From the NCBI GenBank assembly GCA_001602865.1, contig LUZF01000002.1, positions 1 through 46,139 of the forward strand: 46,139 nt of DNA. Direction: 5' to 3'. Numbering within the stretch: the first letter of the stretch is position 1; each line of letters begins with the position of its first letter. Positions 7,655 to 17,154 of this stretch are shown one piece after another. The stretch is from Bacteroidales bacterium Bact_14 (lineage in GTDB: Bacteria > Bacteroidota > Bacteroidia > Bacteroidales > UBA932). The notes below the pieces were generated by a model. The model had not been told where the DNA came from. It searched no databases and worked only from the letters and a program-made list of their open reading frames with translations. A program made the translations under genes and the position numbers.

Positions 7655-9532
7655 TTATTTTGTCCGGAACAGGTAAATGATTGACGCCTGCAGGTTGGAA
7701 GGGAGCTGCCAGGTAAAGGTGTTGCTCATTTTGTACACCATATCGCCCTGGCTGTTTCTTTCAGACAGGTCGAAAGCCGTATGGATGGGACCGATTCCGC
7801 CGGCCAGCTTCAACCGCCAGGGCGAAAGGGAAGATCCCAATACGAAAGAGTAGCCGCCGCCCAGGGTCAGATAATAGATATTCCCCGACCAGCCTTTCTT
7901 CGCCCCGACAAGGTCGTATTTACCACCGCCCACGCTCGCAGATACGAGCCATCCCTTCATATAGGGGCCGTTGTCATTGAAATAATAGGCGGCGCCGAGA
8001 TCGCCCAGCATCAGGCTGTTTTTCCGACCGCCGGAGAACGGCATATCGTTATAGACGGCGTCTGCAATGATTGTCCAATGTCTTGATACAGGCACTTCCA
8101 GGCCCACATTGAAGGCCGTCAGCGCATCGTAAAGCAGGTTCGTCGATACGCCGAACAACGGCTTGACAAACTCGCCGACCTCAAGTTTTACTTCAGGTTT
8201 AATCTCCTCAGGCTCAGGAACTTCCACGACCGGTTCTTCTTCAGGCTCTTCTTCGAGCTCTTCCTCGACCTCCTCAGCAGCCTCCTCTATTTGCTCTTCC
8301 ACGACCTCTTCGACCTCTACGACCTCTTCTACCTCTTCTACGGCCTCCTCAACTGCCTCTTCCACGACTTCCTCTTCCGGCGCCTCTTCGATCACCGGCT
8401 CTTCCACGACAGGCTCCTGCGGCGCGACGACCGGCTTCGGGGCGGCCTTCAGCGCGAGGACTTCGACGCGGCGGAGATCCGCCATCTGGTTCTGGATGAG
8501 GGACTGCCAGGTACGGCCGCCGTCCAGCTTCTTCAAGGCGCTTTCCTTCGCGGAAGGAAGCATCGTACCATCCTGCACGATTCGGAGCACCTCTTCGCGG
8601 TCAGCGCCGTCATACGTGGCCTTTACAGCCTTGGCGAACCCTTCCCAGTCTTCACCGAGGTCCAGGGTTGAAATCATATTCACAGGAATACCGGTCTGTT
8701 TCGAGAGGAAATCACGCATCGTCGCGGACCTTCTCTTCGAGAACGACATATTGACAGCCTCCGTACCTTCCGGAGATGCGTAGCTCACGATCGCCAGCGA
8801 ATCGGCGCCGGCCGCAACCGCCCGGCGGATATGGTCAATCTCTCCGGCATTGCCGGCATATTCCTGCTGCAGCGCGGACGACGAACGGTTGAAGTAGATT
8901 GCATACGCGCCCTCCGGGACGATCTTCTCCGGAGCCGCAGGCGTCACGACGGGCTGTTCCTGCCGCTCGCCGATCTCGGAATAGTAAATCCGCAGCTTGA
9001 CGGAACGCAACCAGGGGAATGCATATTTATATAGGTCATCCCAGGCTTCTCCCGCATACAGGTCCTGCAGGAGTTCCTTGCGGTTCGGAGAGGCGTTGCG
9101 CACGATCTGCGCCGCTTCGTTCTTGTAGGGTTCCGTCGACCTGCGCAGGTAATCGGCGACGCCGTCCCAGTCTTCGGGAACTTCTTCCACCTGCCATACG
9201 GAAGCAGGGAGCGACGGGAAACGTTCGGAGAGGGACTGTTTCAACCATTCGGCACGCTCGTGCGCGACGCGCGCGTTGGCGGCATAAGGTCCGTCGGGCG
9301 AAGAGGACGCGCGCAACTCGATCCGCTGGATATTCGCGGACCTTTCCGCGAGGATGGTCTCCAGTTTGGCGAGATTCTCCGCGTTCGGATTCAGTCGCGG
9401 GTCCACCTCCACCTTGCCGATGCGGTACCGGAAAGATACCTCGTCGGGGGCGGGCGCGGTGCTCACCTGGACCGGCTGGGCCGACAGGCTGAACGCCAGG
9501 GGGAGCGCAACGAATAATCGGAACAATCGCAT
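7655..9532 (-). CDS. outer-membrane protein: two OmpA-like domains, acidic linker, DUF3575 beta-barrel
   Basis: 625 residues from ATG 9532 with a signal peptide (MRLFRLFVALPLAFSLSAQ). Two OmpA/Pal-type units follow (about 35-180 and 208-360), each with the pattern of a helix carrying SFSKRRSATMRDFL-like residues and a GEDWEGFAKAV-like segment (DWDGVADYL in the first), suggesting internal duplication. Residues about 365-450 are a low-complexity linker of almost only Glu, Val, Ala and Pro. The C-terminal about 170 residues (GVSTNLLYDALTAFNVGLEV onward, ending in FRTK) resemble DUF3575, a predicted barrel. Such proteins are thought to sit in the outer membrane and touch peptidoglycan. A -7 box lies at 9541-9548. 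An upstream extension is rejected because it would cross that box. Confidence 0.85.
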   Translation of the reverse strand: MRLFRLFVALPLAFSLSAQPVQVSTAPAPDEVSFRYRIGKVEVDPRLNPNAENLAKLETILAERSANIQRIELRASSSPDGPYAANARVAHERAEWLKQSLSERFPSLPASVWQVEEVPEDWDGVADYLRRSTEPYKNEAAQIVRNASPNRKELLQDLYAGEAWDDLYKYAFPWLRSVKLRIYYSEIGERQEQPVVTPAAPEKIVPEGAYAIYFNRSSSALQQEYAGNAGEIDHIRRAVAAGADSLAIVSYASPEGTEAVNMSFSKRRSATMRDFLSKQTGIPVNMISTLDLGEDWEGFAKAVKATYDGADREEVLRIVQDGTMLPSAKESALKKLDGGRTWQSLIQNQMADLRRVEVLALKAAPKPVVAPQEPVVEEPVIEEAPEEEVVEEAVEEAVEEVEEVVEVEEVVEEQIEEAAEEVEEELEEEPEEEPVVEVPEPEEIKPEVKLEVGEFVKPLFGVSTNLLYDALTAFNVGLEVPVSRHWTIIADAVYNDMPFSGGRKNSLMLGDLGAAYYFNDNGPYMKGWLVSASVGGGKYDLVGAKKGWSGNIYYLTLGGGYSFVLGSSLSPWRLKLAGGIGPIHTAFDLSERNSQGDMVYKMSNTFTWQLPSNLQASIIYLFRTK

Positions 9533-9540
9533 AATCGTCC

Positions 9541-9548
9541 CAAATATA
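9541..9548 (-). promoter_or_regulatory. -7 promoter box TATATTTG for the OmpA/DUF3575 gene
   Basis: Exact TAnnTTTG on the minus strand, nine bases before ATG 9532, giving an almost leaderless transcript. It lies just past the terminator of the upstream leuS-yitT operon, so the OmpA gene and the AraC regulator form their own unit. Confidence 0.7.
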
Positions 9549-9569
9549 GAGAATCCCCAAGAATGTTGC

Positions 9570-9607
9570 AAAAAAAATCCCGAAAAAGATACATATCTTC
9601 CTCGGGA
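9570..9607 (-). terminator. rho-independent terminator of the leuS-yitT operon
   Basis: On the minus strand, 14-base arms (9594-9607 and 9578-9591, two G-U wobbles) form a hairpin followed by a run of eight T (9570-9577 read in reverse). It begins 13 bases after the stop of the second YitT gene. Confidence 0.78.
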
Positions 9608-9620
9608 ACCCCTGATTTCG

Positions 9621-10568
9621 CTATTCGGAGGGTTTCTTTGCGGAGAGTTTGATCGGGTCGAACCCACGGCCGTAGACGCCCGTGACGGAGGCGACGGACA
9701 GGAAGGCGTCGGGGTCGATGGCCTTGACGAGACGGAGGAGCAGGTTCAGGTCGGTCTTGCGCGTGACGACCATCACGATCTCCGCCGGCTGCTTGGTAAA
9801 CCAGCCGCGGCCGTCGATGATGGTCACGCCGCGGTGGAGTTCCGTGACGATCGCATCCGCAATTTCCGCGTATTTCTTGGAATTGATGAAGACCTGGACG
9901 GACTGGCGCGAGCCGGAAAGGTACAGGTCGAGGACGGTGCTGCAGATCGTGATGAGGATCAGACCGTAGACCACCGTCGTGATCTTCTCCGTAAACGGGA
10001 GAAGCACTCCCTCCGCGGTATAGGAAGGCACCAGCAGGGAGGAAAGGATGATGACGACGTCGATCCAGAGGATCATCCGGCCCGGAGAGACGTTCCGGTA
10101 CTTGTTGACCACCAGCGCGATGATGTCCGTGCCGCCGGTGCTGCCCCCCTGGGAAATCGTCATACCGATGCCGGCGCCCGCCATGATGCCGCCCATAATG
10201 GTGCACATCAGCTTGCCGTTGGCGATGGCCAGGGTCTGGATGATGTCCGCGGGGATCGCATTCTGGAGCACGTTGAGCCCGACGGAGGCGAGGATGATGG
10301 CGAATACCGACTTTACGCCGAAGCTCTTGCCCAGGGTGAAGAGGGCGATGATGAGCAGGACGACGTTGAGCGCGAAGTAGGTATAGCCCATCTTGATGAG
10401 GCCGCCGGTGGCGTACTGGAGGATGGAGGAGATACCCGTGACGCCGCCGCCGACGAGGTTGTTCGGCACCAGGAAGACGGTCCAGCCGAGGACGTACATC
10501 GCGATGCCCAGCGTGATCAGGAGGTACTCCTTGACGGCTGTGAGGATGGTTTTCTGTTTATTCGCCAT
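9621..10568 (-). CDS. YitT family membrane protein (DUF161 + DUF2179), second copy
   Basis: 315 residues. The N-terminal about 200 residues carry five to six hydrophobic segments with the family's repeated GGxxG motifs (VPNNLVGGGVTGISSILQY, ISQGGSTGGTDIIALVVN). The C-terminal soluble domain is DUF2179 (RGVTIIDGRGWFTKQPAEIV). It is an inner-membrane protein of unknown transported substrate. It overlaps the preceding paralogue by 11 bases and is the last gene of the operon before a terminator. It resembles its neighbour in order and motifs, so the pair arose by tandem duplication; divergence is considerable, suggesting an old event or a heterodimer. Confidence 0.9.
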   Translation of the reverse strand: MANKQKTILTAVKEYLLITLGIAMYVLGWTVFLVPNNLVGGGVTGISSILQYATGGLIKMGYTYFALNVVLLIIALFTLGKSFGVKSVFAIILASVGLNVLQNAIPADIIQTLAIANGKLMCTIMGGIMAGAGIGMTISQGGSTGGTDIIALVVNKYRNVSPGRMILWIDVVIILSSLLVPSYTAEGVLLPFTEKITTVVYGLILITICSTVLDLYLSGSRQSVQVFINSKKYAEIADAIVTELHRGVTIIDGRGWFTKQPAEIVMVVTRKTDLNLLLRLVKAIDPDAFLSVASVTGVYGRGFDPIKLSAKKPSE

Positions 10569-11499
10569 TGTCGTTTTCTTTTGCCTTGTTTTTTCTGTAC
10601 AGCCCGACCTTCATCTCCTCAAAGCCTTCGCCGAACACGCTCTTGGCGCTTGTCACGGAGATGAAAGCCTTGTTGTCCAGGGACTTGATCACCTTGGAGA
10701 TCTCGGGGAGCTCGCGCTTCCGGAGCAGGACGAGCAGGACCTGCTTGTCCTGCTTGGTAAACCAGCCGACCGCCTTGAGGGCGGTCACGCCGCGGTCCAT
10801 CCGCTTGTTGATGTAGTCCGCGATCTGCGGGTATTTTTCGGAGAAGATCAGGAGCTGGACCGTAGACTGGCGGCCCAGCATCACGTAATCCAGCGTCGTC
10901 GCACTGACCATCATCATGATGAAACCGTAGATGACGTCCGCGAAGACCTTGCCCGGGAGGAGGAGCAGCGCGGCGATGATGACCATATCCATATAGATGT
11001 ACATCTGCCCGATGGAGACGGGCCAGTACTTGTTCACGACGAAGGCGACGATGTCGCTGCCGCCGGTGCTGCCGCCGTAGATGAAGATGATGGCCAGGCC
11101 CACGCCTTCCATCAGACCGCCGACCACGGGGAGGACCAGCTTCTCCGGGATGTACAGGAAATTACCTTCCACGGAGTGGAGGAAATCAAACTGCGGGAGC
11201 ACCTCGAAGAGGATGGTCGTCAGGGCGATGCAGTAGAGCGTCTTGATGCCGAAACGTGCGCCGAAGACGATCAGGGCCACGACGAGCAGGAAGACATTGA
11301 CCACGCCGTAAGACAGCGAGACCTGGATGGCGCCGTTCGTCGCATATTGGATGATGGTGCAGAGACCGATCAGGCCGCCGCTGGTGAAGTTGTTCGGAAT
11401 GATGAAACACTCCCACGCCAGGCAGAAGATGAGGCAGCCGAACGACATCGCCAGGTATTCCCAGATGCGGAAAAGGATCTTTCGGGTCTTCGGGGTCAT
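10558..11499 (-). CDS. YitT family membrane protein (DUF161 + DUF2179), first copy
   Basis: 313 residues with the same layout as the next gene: membrane part with IPNNFTSGGLIGLCTIIQY and IYGGSTGGSDIVAFVVN, then DUF2179 with RGVTALKAVGWFTKQDKQV. It starts three bases after the leuS stop, so translation is probably coupled. The function of YitT proteins is not established; they are predicted inner-membrane permeases. Asp residues often replace GAC by GAT before ATG here (for example the Tyr-Met-Asp-Met stretch near 10990), part of a CATG-avoidance pattern. Confidence 0.9.
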   Translation of the reverse strand: MTPKTRKILFRIWEYLAMSFGCLIFCLAWECFIIPNNFTSGGLIGLCTIIQYATNGAIQVSLSYGVVNVFLLVVALIVFGARFGIKTLYCIALTTILFEVLPQFDFLHSVEGNFLYIPEKLVLPVVGGLMEGVGLAIIFIYGGSTGGSDIVAFVVNKYWPVSIGQMYIYMDMVIIAALLLLPGKVFADVIYGFIMMMVSATTLDYVMLGRQSTVQLLIFSEKYPQIADYINKRMDRGVTALKAVGWFTKQDKQVLLVLLRKRELPEISKVIKSLDNKAFISVTSAKSVFGEGFEEMKVGLYRKNKAKENDNGE

Positions 11500-11502
11500 A
11501 CG

Positions 11503-14232
11503 CTATTTCAGGACGATGTTGACAATCTTACCGGGGACGACGATGACCTTGACGATGGTCTGGTCGCCCACGTATTTGGCCGTCTGGTCCAGCGGGCGCA
11601 CGGCGGCTTCGACGCCGTCCTTGTCCAGGCTCTTCGGCAGGTCCACGGTGAAGCGGGTCTTGCCGTTGAAGGAGACGGCGTAGGTGCAGCTGTCCTCGAC
11701 CGTGTAGCTTTCGACGTACTCCGGGAAGGACGCGTCCGCGACGCTGGTCTCGTGGCCGAGGCGGTGCCATAGCTCCTCGCAGATGTGCGGGGCGAAGGGG
11801 CTGAGGAGGATGACCATCGGCTCCAGGATCGCCCGCTTGTTGCACTTCAGCGCGCCGAGCTCGTTGGCGGCGATCATAAAGGCGCTGACGGTCGTGTTGA
11901 AGGAGAAGGCTTCGATGTCCTCCTGCTCCTTGCCGATGAGCTTGTGGAGGGCCTTCAGTTCCTCGCGGGTCGGCTCACCGTCGCTGACGAGGCACGTGTC
12001 GCCGTCGTAGAAGAAGCGCCAGAAGCGCTTCAGGAAGCGGTGGACGCCGTCGATGCCCTTGGTGTCCCAGGGCTTGCTCTGCTCGAGCGGGCCGAGGAAC
12101 ATCTCGTAGAGACGGAGCGTATCGGCGCCGTAAGTATCGCAGATGTCGTCCGGGTTGACGACGTTGTACATACTCTTGCTCATCTTTTCGACGGCCCAGC
12201 CGCAGATGTACTCCCCATCCTCGAGGATGAAATCCGCGTCGGCGAACTCCGGCCGCCAGGCCTTGAAGCCGGCCAGGTCGAGCCTGTCATTGCGCACCAG
12301 GCTGATGTCCACGTGGATTTCCGTCGTCTGGTAACCGTCCTTGAGGCCGGCGGAGACGAAGGTGTTCGTCCCGACGACGCGGTAGACGAAGCTCGAACGG
12401 CCCTGGATCATGCCCTGGTTGATGAGCTTGCGGAAAGGCTCGTCCTCGCAGACGTATCCGCGGTCGAAGAGGAACTTGTTCCAGAAGCGGGAATAGATGA
12501 GGTGGCCGGTCGCGTGCTCCGTGCCGCCGATGTACAGGTCCACGCTGCGCCAGTATTCGTCCGCCTCGCGGCTCACCAGGGCGTTGTCGTTGTGGGGATC
12601 CATATAGCGCAGGTAGTAGGCGCTGGAGCCGGCGAAGCCCGGCATCGTACTCTTCTCCAGCGGCCAGCCCTCGTAGGTCCAGTCCTTTGCGCGGGCGAGC
12701 GGCGGTTCGCCGTTCTCGGCCGGCTTGAACTCGGAGATCTCCGGCAGGGTCAGCGGGAGTTTCTCCAGCGGAAGCGCCGTCGGGATGCCATCCTTGTAAT
12801 ACACCGGGAAGGGCTCGCCCCAGTAGCGCTGGCGCGAGAAGATCGCGTCGCGCAGACGGTAGTTCGTCTTGCGGCGGCCGAGGCCCTTCGCCTCGACATA
12901 ATCCTTGGCGGTCTCGATCGCGACCTTCACTTCCAGCCCGTTCAGGAAGCCGGAGTTGCACATCTTTCCTTCCTTCGCGTCGAAACTTTCCTCGCTGACG
13001 TCACACCCCTCGATGATAGGGACGATCGGCAGGTTGAATTTCTTCGCAAACGCGTAGTCGCGGCTGTCGTGGGCCGGGACGGCCATAATGGCACCCGTGC
13101 CGTAGCCGGCGAGGACATATTCGGAAATCCAGATGGGAATCTTCTCACCCGTGACGGGATTGGTTCCGTAAGAACCTGTAAACACGCCTGTTACTGTTTT
13201 CGTTTCGGCGATGCGCTCGCGCTCGGTCTTCTTCTTGACATAGGTCAGGTACTCGTCCACGGCGGCCCGCTGGGCGGGCACGGTCAGGGCGTCGACCAGC
13301 GCGCTCTCCGGCGCCAGGACCATAAAGGTCACGCCGTAGATCGTGTCCACGCGGGTCGTGAAGACCGTCACCGGGAGCTGCTGCTCCCCGCAGAGGAACT
13401 CCAGTTCCGTGCCTTCCGACTTGCCGATCCAGTTGCGCTGCATCTCCTTCAGGGAGTCCGTCCAGTCGAGCTTATCCAGGCCCGCGAGCAGCCGCTCCGC
13501 ATAGGCGGAAACGCGCAGCTGCCACTGCGTCATCTTCTTCTGCTCCACGGGATAGCCGCCGCGCACGGAGAGGCCGTCCTTGACCTCGTCGTTCGCGAGC
13601 ACGGTCCCGAGCTGCGGGCACCAGTTCACGGCGGTCTCGCCCTGGTAGGCGATTCTCCAGCGCATCAGGAGGTCCGATTTCTCCTTCTCGGAGGCGGCGT
13701 TCCAGCGCTCCGGGGTCACATCCCCGTACCCGGTCGTCTCCAGCCGGGCGACGAGCTCGCGGATCGGGCGCGCCTTGTCGGCGTCGGGATCATACCAGCT
13801 GTCGAACATCTCGAGGAACGCCCACTGCGTCCATTTATAATAGGCGGGGTCGCAGGTGCGGACCTCGCGGTCCCAGTCATAGGAAAAGCCGATGCGGTCG
13901 AGCTGGCTGCGGTAGCGGGCGATGTTGCGGGTCGTCGTCACCTCCGGGTGCTGGCCCGTCTGGATGGCGTACTGCTCCGCGGGAAGGCCGAAAGAGTCGT
14001 ACCCCATCGGATGGAGCACATTGTACCCCTGGAGCCGCTTGTACCGGGAGAAGATGTCGCTGGCGATGTAGCCCAGCGGATGACCGACGTGCAGGCCCGC
14101 ACCCGAAGGATACGGGAACATATCCAGTACATAAAACTTCTTCCGGGAAGGGTCCTCCTTCGCCTGGAATGTCTTGTTCTCAGCCCACCAGGACTGCCAT
14201 TTCTGCTCGATTGACTTGAAATCGTACTCCAT
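11503..14232 (-). CDS. leuS: leucyl-tRNA synthetase
   Basis: 909 residues from ATG 14232 ([16 protein letters not shown]), the usual bacterial LeuRS start; a 13-residue extension is unlikely as it would overlap the previous gene. The class I HIGH motif is [16 protein letters not shown] and the second signature is [14 protein letters not shown]. The inserted editing domain (CP1) is present at about residues 225-420, including [15 protein letters not shown] and [18 protein letters not shown], whose Asp discriminates misacylated tRNA. A tRNA-binding anticodon domain and a small C-terminal domain follow. It charges tRNA-Leu in the cytoplasm. It is third in a five-gene operon, 10 bases after the M28-like gene. 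Confidence 0.98.
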   Translation of the reverse strand: MEYDFKSIEQKWQSWWAENKTFQAKEDPSRKKFYVLDMFPYPSGAGLHVGHPLGYIASDIFSRYKRLQGYNVLHPMGYDSFGLPAEQYAIQTGQHPEVTTTRNIARYRSQLDRIGFSYDWDREVRTCDPAYYKWTQWAFLEMFDSWYDPDADKARPIRELVARLETTGYGDVTPERWNAASEKEKSDLLMRWRIAYQGETAVNWCPQLGTVLANDEVKDGLSVRGGYPVEQKKMTQWQLRVSAYAERLLAGLDKLDWTDSLKEMQRNWIGKSEGTELEFLCGEQQLPVTVFTTRVDTIYGVTFMVLAPESALVDALTVPAQRAAVDEYLTYVKKKTERERIAETKTVTGVFTGSYGTNPVTGEKIPIWISEYVLAGYGTGAIMAVPAHDSRDYAFAKKFNLPIVPIIEGCDVSEESFDAKEGKMCNSGFLNGLEVKVAIETAKDYVEAKGLGRRKTNYRLRDAIFSRQRYWGEPFPVYYKDGIPTALPLEKLPLTLPEISEFKPAENGEPPLARAKDWTYEGWPLEKSTMPGFAGSSAYYLRYMDPHNDNALVSREADEYWRSVDLYIGGTEHATGHLIYSRFWNKFLFDRGYVCEDEPFRKLINQGMIQGRSSFVYRVVGTNTFVSAGLKDGYQTTEIHVDISLVRNDRLDLAGFKAWRPEFADADFILEDGEYICGWAVEKMSKSMYNVVNPDDICDTYGADTLRLYEMFLGPLEQSKPWDTKGIDGVHRFLKRFWRFFYDGDTCLVSDGEPTREELKALHKLIGKEQEDIEAFSFNTTVSAFMIAANELGALKCNKRAILEPMVILLSPFAPHICEELWHRLGHETSVADASFPEYVESYTVEDSCTYAVSFNGKTRFTVDLPKSLDKDGVEAAVRPLDQTAKYVGDQTIVKVIVVPGKIVNIVLK

Positions 14233-14242
14233 GCTTCTAATT

Positions 14243-15565
14243 CTATTTTTTCTCCAGCCGGAATTCGACATACAGCGAAATCTCGGCTTTCACTTTCTTG
14301 CCCAGCACCGACCCGGCCTTCCAGTCGGGGGATGCGTTGATGACCCGCAAGGCCTCGTCGTCCAGCAGCGGATCCACGCCGCGCAGCACCTTGGCCTCGG
14401 TCACCTTGCCCCGCTCGTCGATGATGAAATCGACGAGCACGCGGCCCTGGATGCCCTGGCGCACCGCCGCATCCGGATACCGCAGGTATTTGTAGACCCA
14501 TCGCTCGAGGAAGACCTTCGGGTCCGCACTGCCGAGGAAGGTCGGCCGGCGGTCGCAGTCGTAGTAAGGGACGACGTTGTCTTCCGTGGAAGAGCGCTTT
14601 TTCAGCTCGTCCGCCGCGTTGAAGATGGGTTTCGGTCCGTTGATGAGCGAGACGGCGTAATTGTAGATGTATTCGAGTTCACGTTCCATATCCTCGTACT
14701 GGAGGATGGACTCCGTGTCCCGTTCGGTGTTGTGTTCCGGATAGCGGCCGCTGGTGAAATAAACCGACGGGATGCCGGCCGCGTAGAAGGCACGGTGGTC
14801 GGAGGGATAGGGCTCCTCCGCCGTCAGGGTCGGCTGCACCGGCTGCAGGGTCCCCGCCAGCGCGGTCACGATCGCGTTCATATCCGGATTCGAGGACGTG
14901 TAGGCGTAAAAACCGGACGTCCCGGTCCCCAGCATATCGAGGTTGATCATCGCATCGACGTTCGCGGTATCCGAGAACGAGCGGTTCAGGAAGTACCAGG
15001 CGCCGGCATTGTTCAGCGACGAGCCGCCGAAGCCGACCAGCAGCACGGAGCGGCGCAGCAGGCGGAAATTGGTCCGCAGCATCCGGCCCAGCTCGATCAG
15101 CATCGCCAGCCCGGAGGCATTTCCGTTCGCGCCGGGATAGATGCGCTCGTGCTTCACGCCGTCGATGGTAATCTCGCCCGGCGCGAGGTTGTCCAGGCGC
15201 GCGCCGATGACGATGTAATGGTCTTTCAGTTCCTTGTCATAGCCCGGGATGAAACCGATGACATTCCGGGAAGTAAGGGTATCCCCGCTCTCCTGGCGGA
15301 CGCCGAAAAGGTCGCCCTCCCGGGCGGAGACCAGGTCGATGCCCTGCTTCTCGAAGGCCTCGCCCAGGTACACGGCCGCTTCCTTCTCCCCGTCGGTCCC
15401 GGCGCCGCGGCCCTCCAGCACGCGGGCGGAAAGGAAACCGATGTGGCGCCGCATCGCCGAGACAGTCTCGCTGTCCGAGAGCGTCGAATACGGAGCACGG
15501 AACTGGGCGGAGGCGGTGCCTGCCCAGAGCAACAGAAGGATACAGAGGCCGGGGATTCTTTTCAT
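14243..15565 (-). CDS. M28-fold protein with degenerate metal site, fused to a TonB C-terminal domain
   Basis: 440 residues with signal peptide (cleaved near TASAQ). Residues about 30-310 follow the M28 aminopeptidase fold, but the zinc-ligand positions are mostly changed. The usual GAHxDH is GARLDN (Arg123 for His); the usual GADDNASG is GANGNASG (Asn147 for Asp); the catalytic EE pair is replaced by FGGSS around 179-183. Only NLDML (Asp210) and SDHRAF (His257) remain. Residues about 345-440 are a TonB/energy-transducer-like domain ([31 protein letters not shown]). It is therefore probably a periplasmic binding or scaffold protein rather than an active peptidase. It lies between a SPOR lipoprotein and leuS with 3- and 10-base gaps. 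Confidence 0.85.
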   Translation of the reverse strand: MKRIPGLCILLLLWAGTASAQFRAPYSTLSDSETVSAMRRHIGFLSARVLEGRGAGTDGEKEAAVYLGEAFEKQGIDLVSAREGDLFGVRQESGDTLTSRNVIGFIPGYDKELKDHYIVIGARLDNLAPGEITIDGVKHERIYPGANGNASGLAMLIELGRMLRTNFRLLRRSVLLVGFGGSSLNNAGAWYFLNRSFSDTANVDAMINLDMLGTGTSGFYAYTSSNPDMNAIVTALAGTLQPVQPTLTAEEPYPSDHRAFYAAGIPSVYFTSGRYPEHNTERDTESILQYEDMERELEYIYNYAVSLINGPKPIFNAADELKKRSSTEDNVVPYYDCDRRPTFLGSADPKVFLERWVYKYLRYPDAAVRQGIQGRVLVDFIIDERGKVTEAKVLRGVDPLLDDEALRVINASPDWKAGSVLGKKVKAEISLYVEFRLEKK

Positions 15566-15568
15566 ACG

Positions 15569-16129
15569 CTAATAGTTTACCAGAATCCAGGAGTCCGCAG
15601 GAACGGTCCCGCCGCCGACGAGGGTCTTGTACGAGGCCACAATCTCATCCACACCGTCGGAAGGACAGGCCCCGACCGCAGTCCGGCGGGCCGAGAACGG
15701 AATCAGCTCGGATTCATACCCCTGGGAGAGCAATTTTGCTGCCAGACTTTCGGCATTCTCCCGCTCCGCGAACGAACCGGTGATGATATAATAATTGTGG
15801 GAGAGCGCGGCGGGCAGCTTCAGCCCCAGCGTGGATACGGAATTCACGAGGCAGCCGGCGGCCCGCAGGGCCGTGAACGACGTGGCGTCCGGTTTCGGGG
15901 CCGCCGCGACCGCTTCCTGCGCCTCGTGCGCTTCCTCCTCCGCCGCTTCGCGCGCCTCTTCCGCCGCCATCACCCGCGCCTGGATCGCATCCCGTTTCGC
16001 GGCAAGGTCCGCGGACGTCGGACGCCCGGCCACGCGGCGCATGAAATCACATCCGCCGAGCATCAGGGAGCCCAGAATCAAAACGCTGACAGACAGACTG
16101 CCAAGCCACTTTTTTGTCACTTTTGCCAT
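15569..16129 (-). CDS. SPOR-like cell-envelope lipoprotein
   Basis: 186 residues. The signal peptide ends in a lipobox (LMLGGC, Cys27). An Ala/Glu-rich segment (about 47-78) looks like a coiled coil. Residues about 110-150 (HNYYIITGSFAERENAESLA) match the SPOR fold, which binds denuded peptidoglycan at division sites. ATG 16129 is chosen because the upstream alternative (16138) falls inside the -7 promoter box. It is first in the operon with the M28-like protein, leuS and the YitT pair, and is divergent from phoH. SPOR assignment is by pattern; the domain is short and divergent. Confidence 0.78.
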   Translation of the reverse strand: MAKVTKKWLGSLSVSVLILGSLMLGGCDFMRRVAGRPTSADLAAKRDAIQARVMAAEEAREAAEEEAHEAQEAVAAAPKPDATSFTALRAAGCLVNSVSTLGLKLPAALSHNYYIITGSFAERENAESLAAKLLSQGYESELIPFSARRTAVGACPSDGVDEIVASYKTLVGGGTVPADSWILVNY

Positions 16130-16135
16130 AACTCG

Positions 16136-16143
16136 CAAATTTA
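16136..16143 (-). promoter_or_regulatory. -7 promoter box TAAATTTG for the SPOR-leuS-yitT operon
   Basis: Exact minus-strand match, seven bases before ATG 16129, implying a leaderless or very short leader. It is back to back with the phoH promoter 27 bases away. Confidence 0.68.
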
Positions 16144-16169
16144 ATGAATTATCCGTGACAAAAAAACCC

Positions 16170-16177
16170 TATCTTTG
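16170..16177 (+). promoter_or_regulatory. -7 promoter box TATCTTTG for phoH
   Basis: Exact TAnnTTTG, eight bases before ATG 16185. It fixes the phoH start; the in-frame region upstream runs into the SPOR gene. Confidence 0.7.
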
Positions 16178-16184
16178 TGCTGAT

Positions 16185-17126
16185 ATGAAGAAAACCATCC
16201 ATCTCGACGCGGCGGACCCCATCGAAATCTACGGGGCCGGGAACAAAATCCTGGAAGAATTCTGCTCCTATTTCCCGGAGCTCAAAGTCGTCGCCCGAGG
16301 CACGGACATCATGCTGGATGGAACGCCCGGGGATATCGAGTCGTTCGAAGTCAAGTTCGCGGAGCTCGTCGAGCGCCGCCACCGCAAGATGAACCTGACC
16401 GTCTACGACGTGGAGGACATCTTCGACGCCGAATCCGACCCGGATAAATTCCGCCTCAACGCCGACTCCATCATCATCCACTCGACCGAAGGCAAGCCCA
16501 TCCGCGCGCGCAACAAGACCCAGCAGGAGATGGTGCGGGCCTATTTCGAGAACGACCTGATCTTCGCCGTCGGCCCCGCCGGCACCGGCAAGACCTACGT
16601 CGCCATCGCCCTCGCGGTGCGCGCCCTAAAGAACCGGGAGATCAAGCGCATCATCCTGACGCGCCCCGCCGTCGAAGCCGGCGAGCGCCTCGGCTTCCTC
16701 CCCGGCGACCTGAAGGACAAACTCGACCCCTACCTCCAGCCGCTCTATGACGCGCTCGGCGATATGATTCCCGCGCGCCGGCTGCAGGAATTCATCGCCG
16801 ACGGCATCATCCAGATCGCCCCGCTCGCCTATATGCGCGGCCGGACGCTGGACCGCGCCTGCGTCATCCTGGACGAAGCCCAGAACACCAACCTCGGCCA
16901 GCTCAAGATGTTCCTCACCCGTATGGGCAACGACGCCAAATTCATCGTAACCGGCGACGCGACCCAGGTGGACCTCCCCCACCGCGACGATTCCGGCCTG
17001 CTCAAGGGCATCTCCCTCGTCAAGGACATCAAGGGCGTCAAGACCATCTTCTTCACCTCCGAGGACATCGTCCGCCACCCCCTGGTAGCAAAAATAGTAA
17101 AGGCCTTCGACCGGGAAACCCGGTGA
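16185..17126 (+). CDS. phoH: PhoH-like ATPase
   Basis: 313 residues. Walker A is GPAGTGKT (about 130-137) and Walker B is VILDEAQN (about 227-234), inside a PhoH/RecA-like core with the family segments LTRPAVEAGERLGFLPGD and TGDATQVDLP. PhoH proteins are cytoplasmic ATPases linked to RNA metabolism; in Bacteria the gene often sits near ybeY, which is not seen here. The N-terminal about 100 residues form the usual KH-like extension. The gene stands alone, divergent from the SPOR operon and convergent with the TPR gene. Its final codons and stop are part of the terminator hairpin at 17099-17134. Confidence 0.95.
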   Translation: MKKTIHLDAADPIEIYGAGNKILEEFCSYFPELKVVARGTDIMLDGTPGDIESFEVKFAELVERRHRKMNLTVYDVEDIFDAESDPDKFRLNADSIIIHSTEGKPIRARNKTQQEMVRAYFENDLIFAVGPAGTGKTYVAIALAVRALKNREIKRIILTRPAVEAGERLGFLPGDLKDKLDPYLQPLYDALGDMIPARRLQEFIADGIIQIAPLAYMRGRTLDRACVILDEAQNTNLGQLKMFLTRMGNDAKFIVTGDATQVDLPHRDDSGLLKGISLVKDIKGVKTIFFTSEDIVRHPLVAKIVKAFDRETR

Positions 17127-17134
17127 AGGCCTTT
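17099..17134. terminator. hairpin overlapping the end of phoH
   Basis: Arms 17099-17115 and 17119-17134 pair over 16 positions with one bulged G and a three-base loop. The left arm is the coding tail of phoH and the right arm begins within its last codons, so the stop codon lies in the stem. Followed by T-rich sequence in both directions; it serves phoH and probably the convergent TPR gene. Confidence 0.75.
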
Positions 17135-17154
17135 GCCTTAAGTTTCAACGACTT

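Noticed and set aside
11785-14214. A 809-codon plus-strand open frame opposite leuS
   Set aside because: LeuRS on the minus strand is complete with all motifs; the opposite frame is a composition shadow.
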